DNA of 64,000 nucleotides from Rhizobium sp. CCGE 510 (GCF_000292525.1 NZ_AEYF01000044.1:248001-312000); one strand, 5' to 3'. Shown: positions 34,307 through 43,313, counted from the first letter of the stretch. The notes: generated by a model not told the origin, from the sequence alone. A program made the numbers and translations.

Positions 34307-34927
34307 TTAGCCCTCGGGCCACCGGCTATGCACATCGAAGCCTTCGCCGGTCAGAAGCACAATGGTTTCATAAAGCGGCAGGCCGACGACATTGGTGTAG
34401 GAGCCCACCATCTTCTGCACGAAAGTGCCGGCAAGGCCCTGGATGCCGTAGGCGCCTGCCTTGCCGCGCCACTGGCCGGAGGCCAGGTAGTTCTCGATCT
34501 CGAAACCGGAGAGACGCTTGAAACGCACCTTGGTCTCGACGATCTTCTGACGGATCTTGCGATCCGGCGTCACCAGGCAAACGCCGGTATAGACGAGATG
34601 GTTGCGTCCCGACAAGAGATGCAGCGAACTCAACGCCTCGTCGGCAAACTCGGCCTTGCCGAGAATGCGCCGGCCGACGGCGACTACCGTATCGGCAGCG
34701 AGGATATAGCTGCCCTTCCAGGTGATATCGCCCTTGATGGCGGCGAGTGCTGCCTCGGCCTTCTCGGCCGAAAGCCTACGGGCGAGCGAACGCGGATGCT
34801 CCGACTTCTTCGGCGCCTCGTCGATATCCATCGGCATCAGGCGCGCGGGCTCGATGCCGGCCTGGTTGAGCAGGTCGACGCGACGGGGCGAGCCCGAGGC
34901 CAGAATGAGCTTGTATTTCAGCGCCAT
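34307..34927 (-). CDS. maf: Maf-family nucleotide pyrophosphatase
   Basis: 206 residues. The N-terminal LILASGSPRRVDLLNQAGI is the Maf nucleotide-binding signature. The catalytic Asp lies in ILAADTVVAVGRRILGK, and the later KAGAYGIQGLAGTFVQKMVG and SYTNVVGLPLYE complete the family. Maf proteins hydrolyse non-canonical or UTP/CTP-type nucleotides and prevent their incorporation. The gene lies 55 bases after infA and before yacG. Which subfamily (dTTP/UTP or m7GTP type) was not determined. Confidence 0.92.
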   Translation of the reverse strand: MALKYKLILASGSPRRVDLLNQAGIEPARLMPMDIDEAPKKSEHPRSLARRLSAEKAEAALAAIKGDITWKGSYILAADTVVAVGRRILGKAEFADEALSSLHLLSGRNHLVYTGVCLVTPDRKIRQKIVETKVRFKRLSGFEIENYLASGQWRGKAGAYGIQGLAGTFVQKMVGSYTNVVGLPLYETIVLLTGEGFDVHSRWPEG

Positions 34928-34982
34928 GGAACCTCGACCATCGGCATACGGGGGAAAACCCCTTGCAAGACCTTTGGCAAAT

Positions 34983-35201
34983 TTACTTGAAACGGTAGGT
35001 GATGCGGCCCTTGGTCAGATCGTAGGGCGTCATTTCCACAAGCACCTTGTCGCCGGCGAGAACGCGGATGCGGTTCTTGCGCATGCGGCCGGCAGTATGG
35101 GCGATGATCTCGTGTTCGTTTTCGAGCTTCACGCGGAACGTCGCATTCGGCAGAAGTTCGGTGACGATACCGGGGAATTCGAGGACTTCTTCTTTCGGCA
35201 T
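34983..35201 (-). CDS. infA: Translation initiation factor IF-1
   Basis: 72 residues, the normal length, beginning MPKEEVLEFPGIVTELLPNA with the S1/OB fold (FRVKLENEHEIIAHTAGRMR) and ending VEMTPYDLTKGRITYRFK. IF-1 binds the ribosomal A site during initiation. ATG 35201 has AGGAAG upstream. It heads the infA-maf-yacG group on the minus strand. Confidence 0.97.
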   Translation of the reverse strand: MPKEEVLEFPGIVTELLPNATFRVKLENEHEIIAHTAGRMRKNRIRVLAGDKVLVEMTPYDLTKGRITYRFK

Positions 35202-35324
35202 ATAAGTGTTTTCTTCCTGTGGGTTGAATAGGCAGCGCAGCGCGCGCCTTTAAAATTTGGGCGGAAACTACACAATCAACGCAGGTTTGTGAACCTTGTT
35301 GAACGGCCTTTCCTTTATTTGTTT

Positions 35325-35810
35325 TCATGCCGTTTGCGCGGCAATGCCATTTCGTTTGAGCAGCCGGCTTTCGATGAGACCGGCCAAGTGATCGCGGACC
35401 TCGCGGTAGCTCTCCAGAATCTGCTCGCGCGTTCCGCTGACAACCGTCGGATCCATGGTCGGCCAATAGACGACATCGATTGCATTCGACCGCGTCAGCT
35501 CGAGCGCGGCATGATGGGCCGGCGGCGACAGCGTGATGATCAGATCGAAATAATCGTCTTCGAGCTCTTCCAGAGTCTGCGGCAGGCGGCGCCCGAGGGA
35601 AAGCCCGATCTCCTCAAGCACGACATCGACGAAAGGATCGCGCTCGCCGGCGCGCACACCGGCCGACCTGATATAGGTATTACCGGGCAGGATACTACGG
35701 GCGATCGCTTCGGCCATTGGCGAGCGGATGGAATTCATCCCGCACATGAAGAGGATGGCGCCCGGCCTCTTTCCCTCCTCGATATCGGCGGCGCGATCCA
35801 TTGCCGTCAT
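35325..35810 (-). CDS. Low-molecular-weight protein-tyrosine-phosphatase-like protein
   Basis: 161 residues. The phosphatase loop CGMNSIRS (Cys-x5-Arg) follows ILFM near residue 22, in the ArsC/LMW-PTP arrangement. The acid Asp may lie in VVYWPTMDPTV. Its ATG overlaps the UPF0262 stop as ATGA, so the two are translated together. This gene between the UPF0262 gene and infA is a regular feature of rhizobial genomes. The substrate is not known: it may be a protein phosphatase or an arsenate-reductase-like enzyme. Confidence 0.85.
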   Translation of the reverse strand: MTAMDRAADIEEGKRPGAILFMCGMNSIRSPMAEAIARSILPGNTYIRSAGVRAGERDPFVDVVLEEIGLSLGRRLPQTLEELEDDYFDLIITLSPPAHHAALELTRSNAIDVVYWPTMDPTVVSGTREQILESYREVRDHLAGLIESRLLKRNGIAAQTA

Positions 35811-36280
35811 CCGCGCCAGTAGAGCACACAGACCAGGGTGAACAGGCGCCGGGCGGTGTCGAAATCGACCTCTATCTTGCCGGTCAGCCTATCCTTCAGC
35901 GTCTGCGAACCTTCATTGTGGATGCCGCGCCGGCCCATGTCGATCGCCTCGATGCGGCTCGGCGTCGATGAACGGATCGCTTCGTAATAGCTCTCGCAGA
36001 TCATGAAGTAATCCTTGACGATTCGCCGGAAGGGCGTGAGCGACAGGATATGGGTGGCGACGGCGCCCCCTTCTTCGGTGGTGACGGCGAAAACCAGTTT
36101 CGAATCGACCAACGAGATGTTCAGCCGATAGGGCCCGCCGGAATGGCCGAGCGGGGCAAAACTGTTCTCCTCGATCAGGTCGAAGATGGCGACGGCGCGT
36201 TCATGCTCGACATCGGGCGTCGAACGGCCGATCGTATCGTCAAGGACGACGTCGCAAAGCCGGAAATCGCCCTTCGCCAT
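35807..36280 (-). CDS. UPF0262 family protein
   Basis: 157 residues from ATG 36280, which follows the hisD stop by four bases; the ribosome site GAAAGGTGAG overlaps that stop. The text LCDVVLDDTIGRSTPDVEHE and ILSLTPFRRIVKDYFMICES is characteristic of this alphaproteobacterial family. No enzymatic motif or membrane segment is visible, and the family role is unknown. It forms a run with hisD upstream and the phosphatase gene downstream. Confidence 0.9.
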   Translation of the reverse strand: MAKGDFRLCDVVLDDTIGRSTPDVEHERAVAIFDLIEENSFAPLGHSGGPYRLNISLVDSKLVFAVTTEEGGAVATHILSLTPFRRIVKDYFMICESYYEAIRSSTPSRIEAIDMGRRGIHNEGSQTLKDRLTGKIEVDFDTARRLFTLVCVLYWRG

Positions 36281-36284
36281 GCCC

Positions 36285-37583
36285 TCACCTTTCGAGGTTG
36301 AGGCGGATCGCGACCGATCGCGCATGGGCATCGAGGCCTTCGGAGACGGCAAGGGCGATCGCCGCCGGGCCGAGGGTGCGCAGCTGCTGCGGGCCGAGAC
36401 GCAGGATCGAGGTGCGTTTGACGAAATCGAGCACCGAAAGGCCGGAGGAGAAGCGCGCCGAGCGCGCCGTCGGCAGCACATGGTTCGAACCGCCGACATA
36501 ATCGCCGATCACCTCGGGCGTATGGGCGCCGATGAAAATCGCGCCGGCATTGCGAATGCCGTCGAGCAGCCGGTCCGGATCGGCGACGGCGAGTTCGAGA
36601 TGCTCGGCAGCGATGCGGTTCGCCAGGGGAATGGCCTGTTTCAGATCGGCAACGAGGATGACCGCACCGAAATCGCGCCAGCTTGCCGCCGCCGTCTCGG
36701 CGCGGTTCAGCGTCATCAGCTGACGTTCGACCGCCTGCTCCACCGCCTTGCCGAAGTCGGCATCGTCGGTGATCAGGATCGCCTGGGCGCTGACATCGTG
36801 CTCGGCCTGCGCCAGGAGGTCGGCGGCGATCCAATCCGGATTATTGTCCTTGTCGGCAATCACCAGCACCTCGGAGGGGCCGGCGATCATATCGATACCG
36901 ACGGTGCCGAAGACATGGCGCTTGGCAGCTGCGACGTAGGCATTGCCGGGGCCGGTGATCTTGGCGACCGGGGCGATGGTCTCGGTCCCATAGGCCAGAG
37001 CCGCGATCGCCTGGGCGCCGCCGACACGATAAACTTCGGTCACACCGACAAGCTTGGCGGCGGCAAGTACCGCCGGATTGACCGTGCCGCCGGTGGCAGG
37101 AACGGCGATGACGATACGATCGACGCCGGCGACCTTGGCCGGCACGGCATTCATCAGCACCGAACTCGGATAACTCGCAGTGCCGCCCGGAACATAGAGC
37201 CCGACCGCTTCGATCGCCGTCCAGCGCGAGCCGAGACCGACGCCGAGGTCGTCCTCGTAGATATCGTCCTTCGGCAGCTGCCGGCGATGATGGGATTCGA
37301 TGCGCAGTGCCGCGAGCTTCAGTGCACCCAGCACCTCAGACGGCACCGCCTCGACGGCGGCGTCGAACTCCTCAGGCGTGACACGCATCGGAACAGTGGC
37401 GAAATCGATGCCGTCGAACTTCTGCGAGTATTCGGCCAGCGCCACATCGCCGCGCGCCCTGACATCATCGATGATGGCGCGAACGACGATGTTCACATCC
37501 TCGGAGACTTCACGCTTCGTCGTCAGAAAGGCGGCGAAAAGCTGCTCGAAACCTTCCGATGCCTGATCCAGCCAGATTGCCAA
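36285..37583 (-). CDS. hisD: Histidinol dehydrogenase
   Basis: 432 residues, normal length. The enzyme carries out the last two steps of histidine synthesis, oxidising L-histidinol to L-histidine with NAD. Family blocks include GLYVPGGTASYPSSVLM, GGAQAIAALAYGTETIAPV, the zinc/active-site region LAQAEHDVSAQAILI and the later HVLPTARSARFSSGLSV. The start is TTG 37583 with AAGGA upstream; no ATG lies nearby. Upstream is the DUF2948 gene, 67 bases away, downstream UPF0262; the same order recurs in rhizobia. Confidence 0.95.
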   Translation of the reverse strand: MAIWLDQASEGFEQLFAAFLTTKREVSEDVNIVVRAIIDDVRARGDVALAEYSQKFDGIDFATVPMRVTPEEFDAAVEAVPSEVLGALKLAALRIESHHRRQLPKDDIYEDDLGVGLGSRWTAIEAVGLYVPGGTASYPSSVLMNAVPAKVAGVDRIVIAVPATGGTVNPAVLAAAKLVGVTEVYRVGGAQAIAALAYGTETIAPVAKITGPGNAYVAAAKRHVFGTVGIDMIAGPSEVLVIADKDNNPDWIAADLLAQAEHDVSAQAILITDDADFGKAVEQAVERQLMTLNRAETAAASWRDFGAVILVADLKQAIPLANRIAAEHLELAVADPDRLLDGIRNAGAIFIGAHTPEVIGDYVGGSNHVLPTARSARFSSGLSVLDFVKRTSILRLGPQQLRTLGPAAIALAVSEGLDAHARSVAIRLNLER

Positions 37584-37650
37584 GGCCGATATTCCTTCTC
37601 AACTCGAAACTGCGATGTTCAAACTGCAAGCGTCAGAGGCGTCAGCGACG

Positions 37651-38082
37651 TCAGAGATGACGAGGCTTTGACGAAGCCTCCCAGGCACCGCCGATATCAG
37701 CGAGCTGCACCTCGATGCATTCGACATCGAGCGCAATCGAGGCGGTGCCGGACAGCGACAGCTCGATCGTACCCTCTGGTCCGTCGCCCGTCTTATCGAA
37801 ACGCAACGCCAGCAAAGACAGCACTTCGTCGCGTTTGCCACGATCGATGCCGAGCGAGCGAACGGCCAGCACCCGCTTGAACACCAGGGCAGCCCGGCGG
37901 CGCTCGAACCCCTTGCGCTTGCGCTCGGCACCTTCCCAGACGAAACGATTGACGGCAAGGGCGAACTGCGCGTCGCGCGGCGACCAGTCGATGTCGCCGA
38001 CTTTGAAGACGCTGTCCTGCATATGCGCGGAAATGATCGCGAGGTCCTCGTCATCGAGCGCAACAAGCTTCAGGTCGGTCAT
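37651..38082 (-). CDS. DUF2948 family protein
   Basis: 143 residues beginning MTDLKLVALDDEDLAIISAH and continuing MQDSVFKVGDIDW, the typical start of DUF2948 proteins found next to hisD/murA in alphaproteobacteria. WEGAERKRKGFERRRAALVF is conserved. No function is known. It lies between murA and hisD on the same strand and may be co-transcribed with hisD. Confidence 0.88.
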   Translation of the reverse strand: MTDLKLVALDDEDLAIISAHMQDSVFKVGDIDWSPRDAQFALAVNRFVWEGAERKRKGFERRRAALVFKRVLAVRSLGIDRGKRDEVLSLLALRFDKTGDGPEGTIELSLSGTASIALDVECIEVQLADIGGAWEASSKPRHL

Positions 38083-38176
38083 TCAGTCTTACCCCAGCAG
38101 GCACCGCCGGAATGGCGATGCGTAGACAAGGGAAATAAGACGCTGCGGGCAATTACGCAACCGGGATAAGGGCGGC

Positions 38177-39469
38177 TTACTCGCTGATGCGCTCGACGAC
38201 GGCGCCGCAGCGGGTCAGCTTCTCCTCCAGCCGCTCGAAACCGCGGTCGAGGTGATAGACGCGAGAGACCGTGGTTTCACCCTCGGCGGCAAGGCCGGCG
38301 ATGACGAGTGAGACGGAGGCGCGCAGATCGGTCGCCATGACGGGCGCGCCGCGCAGGCGCTGGACACCCTCGATCTTCGCCGTCTGGCCGGACAGCGTGA
38401 TCCTGGCGCCGAGGCGGGCAAGCTCCTGCACATGCATGAAGCGGTTTTCGAAGATGGTCTCGGTGACATGCGAGACGCCGGACGATCGGGTCATCAGCGC
38501 CATGAACTGCGCCTGCAGATCTGTGGGGAAACCCGGGAAGGGATCGGTGACGATATCGACCGGCCTAATGCCGGCGCCGTTGCGCTTGATGCGCATGCCG
38601 TTGTTGGTCGATGAGATGTCCGCGCCGGCGCGTCGCAGCGTTTCCAGCGCGGTTTCGAGCAGCGCCATATCGGTATTTTCGAGCACGACGTCACCGCCGG
38701 CCATGGCGACGGCCATGGCATAGGTGCCGGTCTCGATACGATCCGGCAGCACCCGGTGGCGGGCGCCGGAGAGCGAGGTGACGCCTTCGATGGTGATCGT
38801 CGCAGTCCCGGCGCCGGTGATCTTGGCGCCCATGGCGTTCAGGCAGTTGGCGAGATCGACGACCTCAGGCTCGCGGGCGGCATTGCCGATGACGGTGGTG
38901 CCGCGAGCAAGCGTTGCCGCCATCATCATCACATGGGTAGCGCCGACCGAGACCTTCGGGAAGGTGTAGCGCGCGCCGATCAGGCCGCCATTCGGCGCCT
39001 TGGCGTTTATATAGCCGGCCTCGATCTCCATGGACGCACCGAGCGCGGTCAGGCCGTCGATGAAAAGATCGACGGGGCGCGTGCCGATGGCACAGCCGCC
39101 CGGCAGCGACACACGGCAATGGCCTTCACGCGCCAGCAGCGGGCCAATGACCCAGAAAGAGGCACGCATCTTCGAGACCAGTTCATAGGATGCCGTGGTA
39201 TCGACGATGGTGCGGCAGGTGAAATGGATGGTGCGCGAATAGGAATCTTCCTGGCGCTCGCGGCGGCCATTGACGGCGACATCGACGCCGTGATTGCCGA
39301 GGATGCGCATCAGCAGTTCGACATCGGCCAGATGCGGCACGTTTTCGAGCGTCAGCGTATCGCTGGTCAGAAGCGAGGCGATCATCAGCGGCAGTGCCGC
39401 ATTCTTGGCGCCGGAAATCGGAATGATGCCATTCAGCTCATTACCGCCAACGATTCTGATACGATCCAT
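38177..39469 (-). CDS. murA: UDP-N-acetylglucosamine 1-carboxyvinyltransferase
   Basis: 430 residues. MurA adds enolpyruvate to UDP-GlcNAc, the first committed step of peptidoglycan synthesis, in the cytoplasm. Visible blocks: the N-terminal GGNELNGIIPISGAKNAALP, with its Lys-Asn substrate pair, and the mobile loop SLPGGCAIGTRPVDLF, with the active-site Cys near position 126 that fosfomycin attacks. The TDPFPGFPTDLQAQFMAL block carries the catalytic Asp region. Start ATG 39469. It heads the minus-strand murA-DUF2948-hisD series. Confidence 0.96.
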   Translation of the reverse strand: MDRIRIVGGNELNGIIPISGAKNAALPLMIASLLTSDTLTLENVPHLADVELLMRILGNHGVDVAVNGRRERQEDSYSRTIHFTCRTIVDTTASYELVSKMRASFWVIGPLLAREGHCRVSLPGGCAIGTRPVDLFIDGLTALGASMEIEAGYINAKAPNGGLIGARYTFPKVSVGATHVMMMAATLARGTTVIGNAAREPEVVDLANCLNAMGAKITGAGTATITIEGVTSLSGARHRVLPDRIETGTYAMAVAMAGGDVVLENTDMALLETALETLRRAGADISSTNNGMRIKRNGAGIRPVDIVTDPFPGFPTDLQAQFMALMTRSSGVSHVTETIFENRFMHVQELARLGARITLSGQTAKIEGVQRLRGAPVMATDLRASVSLVIAGLAAEGETTVSRVYHLDRGFERLEEKLTRCGAVVERISE

Positions 39470-39575
39470 GTGCGCTTACGGGCCGCGCCCGCCTTTCCTG
39501 AAAGTACTGCCTTGGGATAGGAGTGGGGTGTTTAAGGGATTTTTCGCGACGCTTCAATTCGCCGCGGACGGAACA

Positions 39576-39770
39576 TTACGATTCGTCCATTTTTGCGGCA
39601 GGCAGTCCATTTGTTTCGTCAGCTTGCCCGGAACGGCGGGCGCGCACCTGCTGTTTGCGTTTCGAAAGATTTTCCCTGAGCTTCTCGGCGGCGCGCTCGC
39701 GGCGCAGTTTCGCCTGCGTCTCGATCGCTTGCTTGCGGCTCTGCTGGCCGGTTTCGGTCTTGTCGTTCAT
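39576..39770 (-). CDS. Small charged hypothetical protein
   Basis: 64 residues, strongly helical and basic (KQAIETQAKLRRERAAEKLR, then ENLSKRKQQVRARRSGQ), with an acidic end. Likely a conserved rhizobial protein located between murA and tRNA-Thr, but I recognise no family. The start ATG 39770 follows a CACATGAACG context with a weak ribosome site. Function unknown; coding is supported by the length and codon use. Confidence 0.55.
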   Translation of the reverse strand: MNDKTETGQQSRKQAIETQAKLRRERAAEKLRENLSKRKQQVRARRSGQADETNGLPAAKMDES

Positions 39771-39924
39771 GTGACAGGATTAGCCGAATTCGCGCCGATC
39801 CAAAAGGCCCTTGCATCCCAATCCACGCAAAGTTGGAATTTGCTGCTTGCGCTTGCCGCCAAGCTGTGGCAATAGCCGCCCCGTTCCCGCGATTTGAGCC
39901 ACGGCTCGCACGGGTCCTGGTCCT

Positions 39925-39999
39925 GCTGCCGTAGCTCAGTGGTAGAGCACACCCTTGGTAAGGGTGAGGTCGGTGGTTCAATCCCACTCGGCAGCACCA
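39925..39999 (+). tRNA. tRNA-Thr (GGT)
   Basis: 75 bases from GCTGCCGTAGCTCAGTGG to an encoded CCA. The acceptor arms GCTGCCG/CGGCAGC pair; the anticodon stem-loop CACCCTTGGTAAGGGTG carries GGT. An AT-rich accessory patch begins directly after it, consistent with a tRNA used as an integration site, though I found no duplicate of its 3' end. Confidence 0.97.
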
Positions 40000-40076
40000 G
40001 TTTTCTTTCGTAAATCATTCACCTACAGCTCACTCAACCTCCATGGTCGGCACGACAGCTGGCGGCGTCGTTGATA

Positions 40077-40841
40077 TCACTCCTCAATGCCTTCAACGGT
40101 GGACTTTCCGGCCTCCTTGGCATCCTTTTGAGCTTGGCGCTTTTCCCTGAAAATTTGCTGTAGGGCCTCTTTATTTTTAGCCCGCTTCTCCTTGGCGGCA
40201 TACCACTCCGCAAAAAGCGTTTCGATCAGCTCGATTAGCGATCGAGCCTCTTGCGGAGACACATCAATAATCTGGTCGACGTTCTTATCCATATGAGCGC
40301 CAATATCACCAACGCTTCGCAATGTTTGAATATCTTCCCACAAGTCCGGGTCGATGCGATCTTTTACGAAAGAGAGTTCGGCGCCTAAGTTTCCTCTTTT
40401 CTCTTGAGGAATATTAAAAAAGTTGCGAACGATGCCCTGAAGGCAGCGGCGAGCCATCGCGGCCGCCGCGCGCCCGCTGATTTCCGATATTAACACTGCT
40501 TCTTCGTAGGTGATCCGAATTTCATCCGGTACCGACGCCGGCAGCGGCATGACTCGTGCTTCAGGGAGCAGCCGTTTATGCCACCGTACGTCCTCCATAT
40601 TGATTTCCGTGGTACTGCTCCCGCCGGAAGGTCCAACATGACCTACACTTTTTACGCCAGCAATATGCATATCGACCGTCAGACCACGGCACTCATCATT
40701 GGGGCAGTTCATTGATGTGATACGGACTTTAAGAGCGCCGTGCTTAGAGCGACTATTGATAAAACCATCGCTCATCAGCAGGTTTTCTTTTGTCAGAGTT
40801 GAGAAATATCCACAGTTAGGGCATCGCCAGTTTTGTGACAT
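40077..40841 (-). CDS. DUF4145 domain protein with N-terminal zinc ribbon
   Basis: 254 residues. The N terminus has CPNCGYFS and, about 40 residues on, CPNDEC, making a four-Cys ribbon. The DUF4145 part (about residues 110-215) includes SGRAAAAMARRCLQGIVRNF and the family motif LRSVGDIGAHMD, an Arg...His pair as in the HEPN-like superfamily, followed by QEARSLIELIETLFAEWYAA. The tail is Lys/Glu rich. DUF4145 domains are common in defence and mobile-element settings. It lies just after tRNA-Thr in a lower-GC region, so it was probably acquired. The precise role is unknown. Confidence 0.75.
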   Translation of the reverse strand: MSQNWRCPNCGYFSTLTKENLLMSDGFINSRSKHGALKVRITSMNCPNDECRGLTVDMHIAGVKSVGHVGPSGGSSTTEINMEDVRWHKRLLPEARVMPLPASVPDEIRITYEEAVLISEISGRAAAAMARRCLQGIVRNFFNIPQEKRGNLGAELSFVKDRIDPDLWEDIQTLRSVGDIGAHMDKNVDQIIDVSPQEARSLIELIETLFAEWYAAKEKRAKNKEALQQIFREKRQAQKDAKEAGKSTVEGIEE

Positions 40842-41304
40842 CTTAGTCCCGCAGCGGTTGGATCTAAATTGATGCTATCCTTCATAAACATCATGACGTT
40901 AGTCAAATGGACGAGTGTTTAAGCAGAGCGCCAAACCATTCGCACCAGACGGACGAAACTGAATAATATTGCACCGCCACCTTTGATTATTACCCTAATT
41001 GCAACAGCTAAATATCCTTGATAGAATATTATTCTGCGCTTACTAAAGAATTATTGACGCTCCGCGGAGAAAAAATACCTTCGTTATGCACTATTGTCCT
41101 TATATCATCTGCAAACTTATCATCTTTCTCCGAAATTATATTTTCAATTGGCATCGCCGCTCCTCAATCAAAGAGCAATAATCGTTTTCGGCGACAACTT
41201 GCACGGCGTTCCCACCGAAATATCGCCTGAAAAATGTGAGTGATACACAGTTTAAATCGAGTTTCTATTTTTGTCAGCCATCGGTAGTTTTGTTGCTGTG
41301 AAAT
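40842..41304. other. AT-rich intergenic stretch in the tRNA-Thr accessory patch
   Basis: About 460 bases of clearly lower GC than the rest of the window. A 70-codon frame at 41018-41230 starts at TTG without a ribosome site and is not supported. It likely holds the promoters of the two flanking genes, which diverge. Confidence 0.5.
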
Positions 41305-41919
41305 TTGGGCTTGGAGCGCAACAAGAAGGTCGAATTGCTTTTTAGAGCAGAAAATGAATTGAACGCTGCTCAGGCAAAATTAGCAGAACTTAAAGCTAGC
41401 ACACGCTTTTCGGAGGCCGATCGACTTTGGTCGGAAATTCTTACGAACCTTCAACGATTTTATACGCGCTTGCAGCAAGCGTCCAAGGATGGGGCCAAGA
41501 CCGAGGCTTGGTTTGGCCGGATCAAGAAAAAGCGTTCAGTTGACCCGCTCTTGCTCTACCTCCAGCAAGCGCGGCACGCGGACGAGCATCTGGAACTTCA
41601 AGTCACAGAGACTGTCATCGACACCCTTATCTATTCAAAACCGTACGACCCAGCTGTGGGAATGAAGAGCTTTGAAATACCGGAAACGTCGATCACTATT
41701 TCGCTAGATGAAGCGAAACTCGTGAACGTTGAGCCCCATACAAAGGTTGAAGTAAAGGGAAAATTTCGCCTGGTGCCAGTTACCAACAGGGGTGTGAAAT
41801 ATCCGGTTCCGGCCGAGCATAACGGGATTATTATGGATCTTTTCGACCCCGTTAATGCTGGAGGCCATGCAATTGGCTACCTTCGATCTACCCTCGAGGA
41901 AGCCACCACATTTCTATAG
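41305..41919 (+). CDS. Hypothetical protein with a HEPN-like Rx4H motif
   Basis: About 204 residues. No ATG is available near the start, so TTG 41305 or TTG 41311 is used; the exact start is uncertain. Residues 1-105 are helical and hold LLLYLQQARHADEHLEL, an Arg-His-x3-His arrangement with the polar second residue seen in HEPN ribonuclease motifs. Residues 120-204 look beta-rich (FEIPETSITISLDEAKLVNV). I know no named family. The gene stands alone on the plus strand in the AT-rich patch after tRNA-Thr and diverges from the DUF4145 gene. Function unknown; an RNA-targeting role is speculation. Confidence 0.6.
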   Translation: MGLERNKKVELLFRAENELNAAQAKLAELKASTRFSEADRLWSEILTNLQRFYTRLQQASKDGAKTEAWFGRIKKKRSVDPLLLYLQQARHADEHLELQVTETVIDTLIYSKPYDPAVGMKSFEIPETSITISLDEAKLVNVEPHTKVEVKGKFRLVPVTNRGVKYPVPAEHNGIIMDLFDPVNAGGHAIGYLRSTLEEATTFL

Positions 41920-42144
41920 CACCGGTTTTCCTGGCGGGCAGAAACCTAACAGCCGATCATACAGCCTTGTCTCGATTGCTTCGATCCCTCCCCGCAGGCT
42001 GACATCTCGCCTCGCCAGCAACAAACGATTCACCATTGTTGGCCGTGAAAATCACGCTAGAATGGCGATCGTGGTGGCGTCTTCACGGAGGTATATGGAG
42101 GCGCTGCATCTTTTGTTTCTGTCGACAATCGTGGAGGAGCATTG

Positions 42145-42387
42145 ATGGCAACTGAAAGATGGAACAGCCCGGTCAAGGTCGGTTTTGAAAATGCCGACGC
42201 GCGAACGGTCAACGGGCCGTTCGATGCGCTGAAATGCCTGGCGGATTTCTGGCCGAACTTGCGCGGTCTCCGTTATATCAAGGCGCGCAGTACCTGCCGG
42301 GCAGCACTCGATGGGCGCAAGAGCGTGGAAGAGGCGAGAGCCGAATTCCTGGCGGCGGCCGAAGAGGCGAAGCTGAAGCTGCATTAA
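42145..42387 (+). CDS. DUF982 family protein
   Basis: 80 residues from ATG 42145 with GGAGGAG close upstream (TTG 42142 adjoining). The family pattern is clear: W-x-x-PV at the N terminus (RWNSPVKVGFENADARTVNG), then PFDALKCLADFWPNLRGLRY and the Cys-containing CRAALDGRKSVEEARAEFLA. DUF982 proteins are small, numerous in rhizobia and of unknown role. A T-tailed hairpin follows at 42456. Confidence 0.85.
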   Translation: MATERWNSPVKVGFENADARTVNGPFDALKCLADFWPNLRGLRYIKARSTCRAALDGRKSVEEARAEFLAAAEEAKLKLH

Positions 42388-42455
42388 CGCGCGGCGCGTT
42401 CGACAGGACGCACAAAGGCGCTTGACACGTTGAACTGATATTTCGGTCAGCATTG

Positions 42456-42474
42456 CCGATGCTATCGGTTTTTT
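42456..42474 (+). terminator. Rho-independent-like terminator after the DUF982 gene
   Basis: CCGAT, loop GCT, ATCGG followed by TTTTTT, 68 bases after the DUF982 stop. The stem is short (five base pairs, six with a G-U pair) but directly joined to six T. Confidence 0.55.
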
Positions 42475-42672
42475 CCTAAACGAAACGTGCCAGGACGGTA
42501 CAAGGCTTAATTTACTTAACCCTGCAGCGAACCTGTGGCGGGTTTTGGTGCAATGGGCGTTGCGCCCGGGTCGGGTGTTTTCATAGAAGACGCATAGCCA
42601 TCATGATGATGGTCAGAGGCTCGTCACCTCTGCGGGAACGCAGGCGAGCCTCGTCCGAGCAGGACTGGATTT

Positions 42673-42933
42673 TCAGCAGTCCGCGCCGCCCTCATTCCCG
42701 ACCTCGATATAACCGACGCCGATGATCGTGCCATCGCCCGCGCGGATGAAAGAGGGGAGATAATGCGGTTCGGCCGGCGTGCAGGCGACGGGCCCGGTAT
42801 ATTCGTTGAGGGCAATCTGGTCTTTCGGCAGTGCGGAATAATTGGTGCCGGTTTCCAGCGAGGCATAGGCGGAACCGGCAAAGACAGCGGTTGATATCAA
42901 GGTGATTGCCGAGAGGCGAGGAAGCGACTGCAT
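42673..42933 (-). CDS. Small secreted hypothetical protein
   Basis: 86 residues from ATG 42933, seven bases after GGAG. The N terminus MQSLPRLSAITLISTAVFAG with SAYA before SLETG is a Sec signal peptide. The mature part is about 60 residues with two Cys (VACTPAEP and the final ADC) that could form a disulfide in the periplasm. No family recognised. The next gene upstream on the same strand encodes a BON-domain protein. Confidence 0.65.
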   Translation of the reverse strand: MQSLPRLSAITLISTAVFAGSAYASLETGTNYSALPKDQIALNEYTGPVACTPAEPHYLPSFIRAGDGTIIGVGYIEVGNEGGADC

Positions 42934-43052
42934 GAGGGTCTCCAGCGTTTCGATCCGGCATTTCAACACGCGGGAGAGCACTTGGTTCCCTTCGTGTGCG
43001 GTGAGGATATAGGTGAGCACCGTCGCGGCTCAGCTTCTGATTTGCAGGCGTT

Positions 43053-43313
43053 TCAGCGCCGGAGAAGACGGCTGCGCACATAGCCTCGGCCGACGACGCT
43101 CTCGGAGATCTCGACCGCCCGCTCGACGTCGCCCCGTCGGCGCACGAAACCTTCCAGGATGACGTATGAGCCGGATATGCCGACGATGATTTCCCCGGCG
43201 TCGATATCGCCGGCCGCATGAAGGGCGCTCTCCACCGAAGCACGGGTCGCCGCATCGCTGTGGCCCTGCCGGATGGATTCCTCATGGTCTATGAATGCTG
43301 GAAAGCCGAGCAC
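43053..43313 (-). CDS. BON-domain protein
   Basis: 86 residues. The region AATRASVESALHAAGDIDAG followed by EIIVGISGSYVILEGFVRRR and DVERAVEISESVVGRGYVRS is a single BON domain, with the usual alpha-beta-beta-alpha-beta pattern and the conserved Gly before the second helix. BON proteins bind membranes or attach to envelope structures during stress. No signal peptide is seen, so this copy appears cytoplasmic. Not linked to a clear operon. Confidence 0.75.
   Translation of the reverse strand: MLGFPAFIDHEESIRQGHSDAATRASVESALHAAGDIDAGEIIVGISGSYVILEGFVRRRGDVERAVEISESVVGRGYVRSRLLRR

Noticed and set aside
41018..41230. 70-codon frame in the AT-rich patch after tRNA-Thr
   Set aside because: TTG start without ribosome site and no conserved features; reading frames are easily open by chance here.
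39960..42144. Search for a duplicated tRNA-Thr 3' end as an attachment site
   Set aside because: No second copy of the TTCAATCCCACTCGGCAGC segment was found downstream, so an integrated element with defined ends is not claimed.
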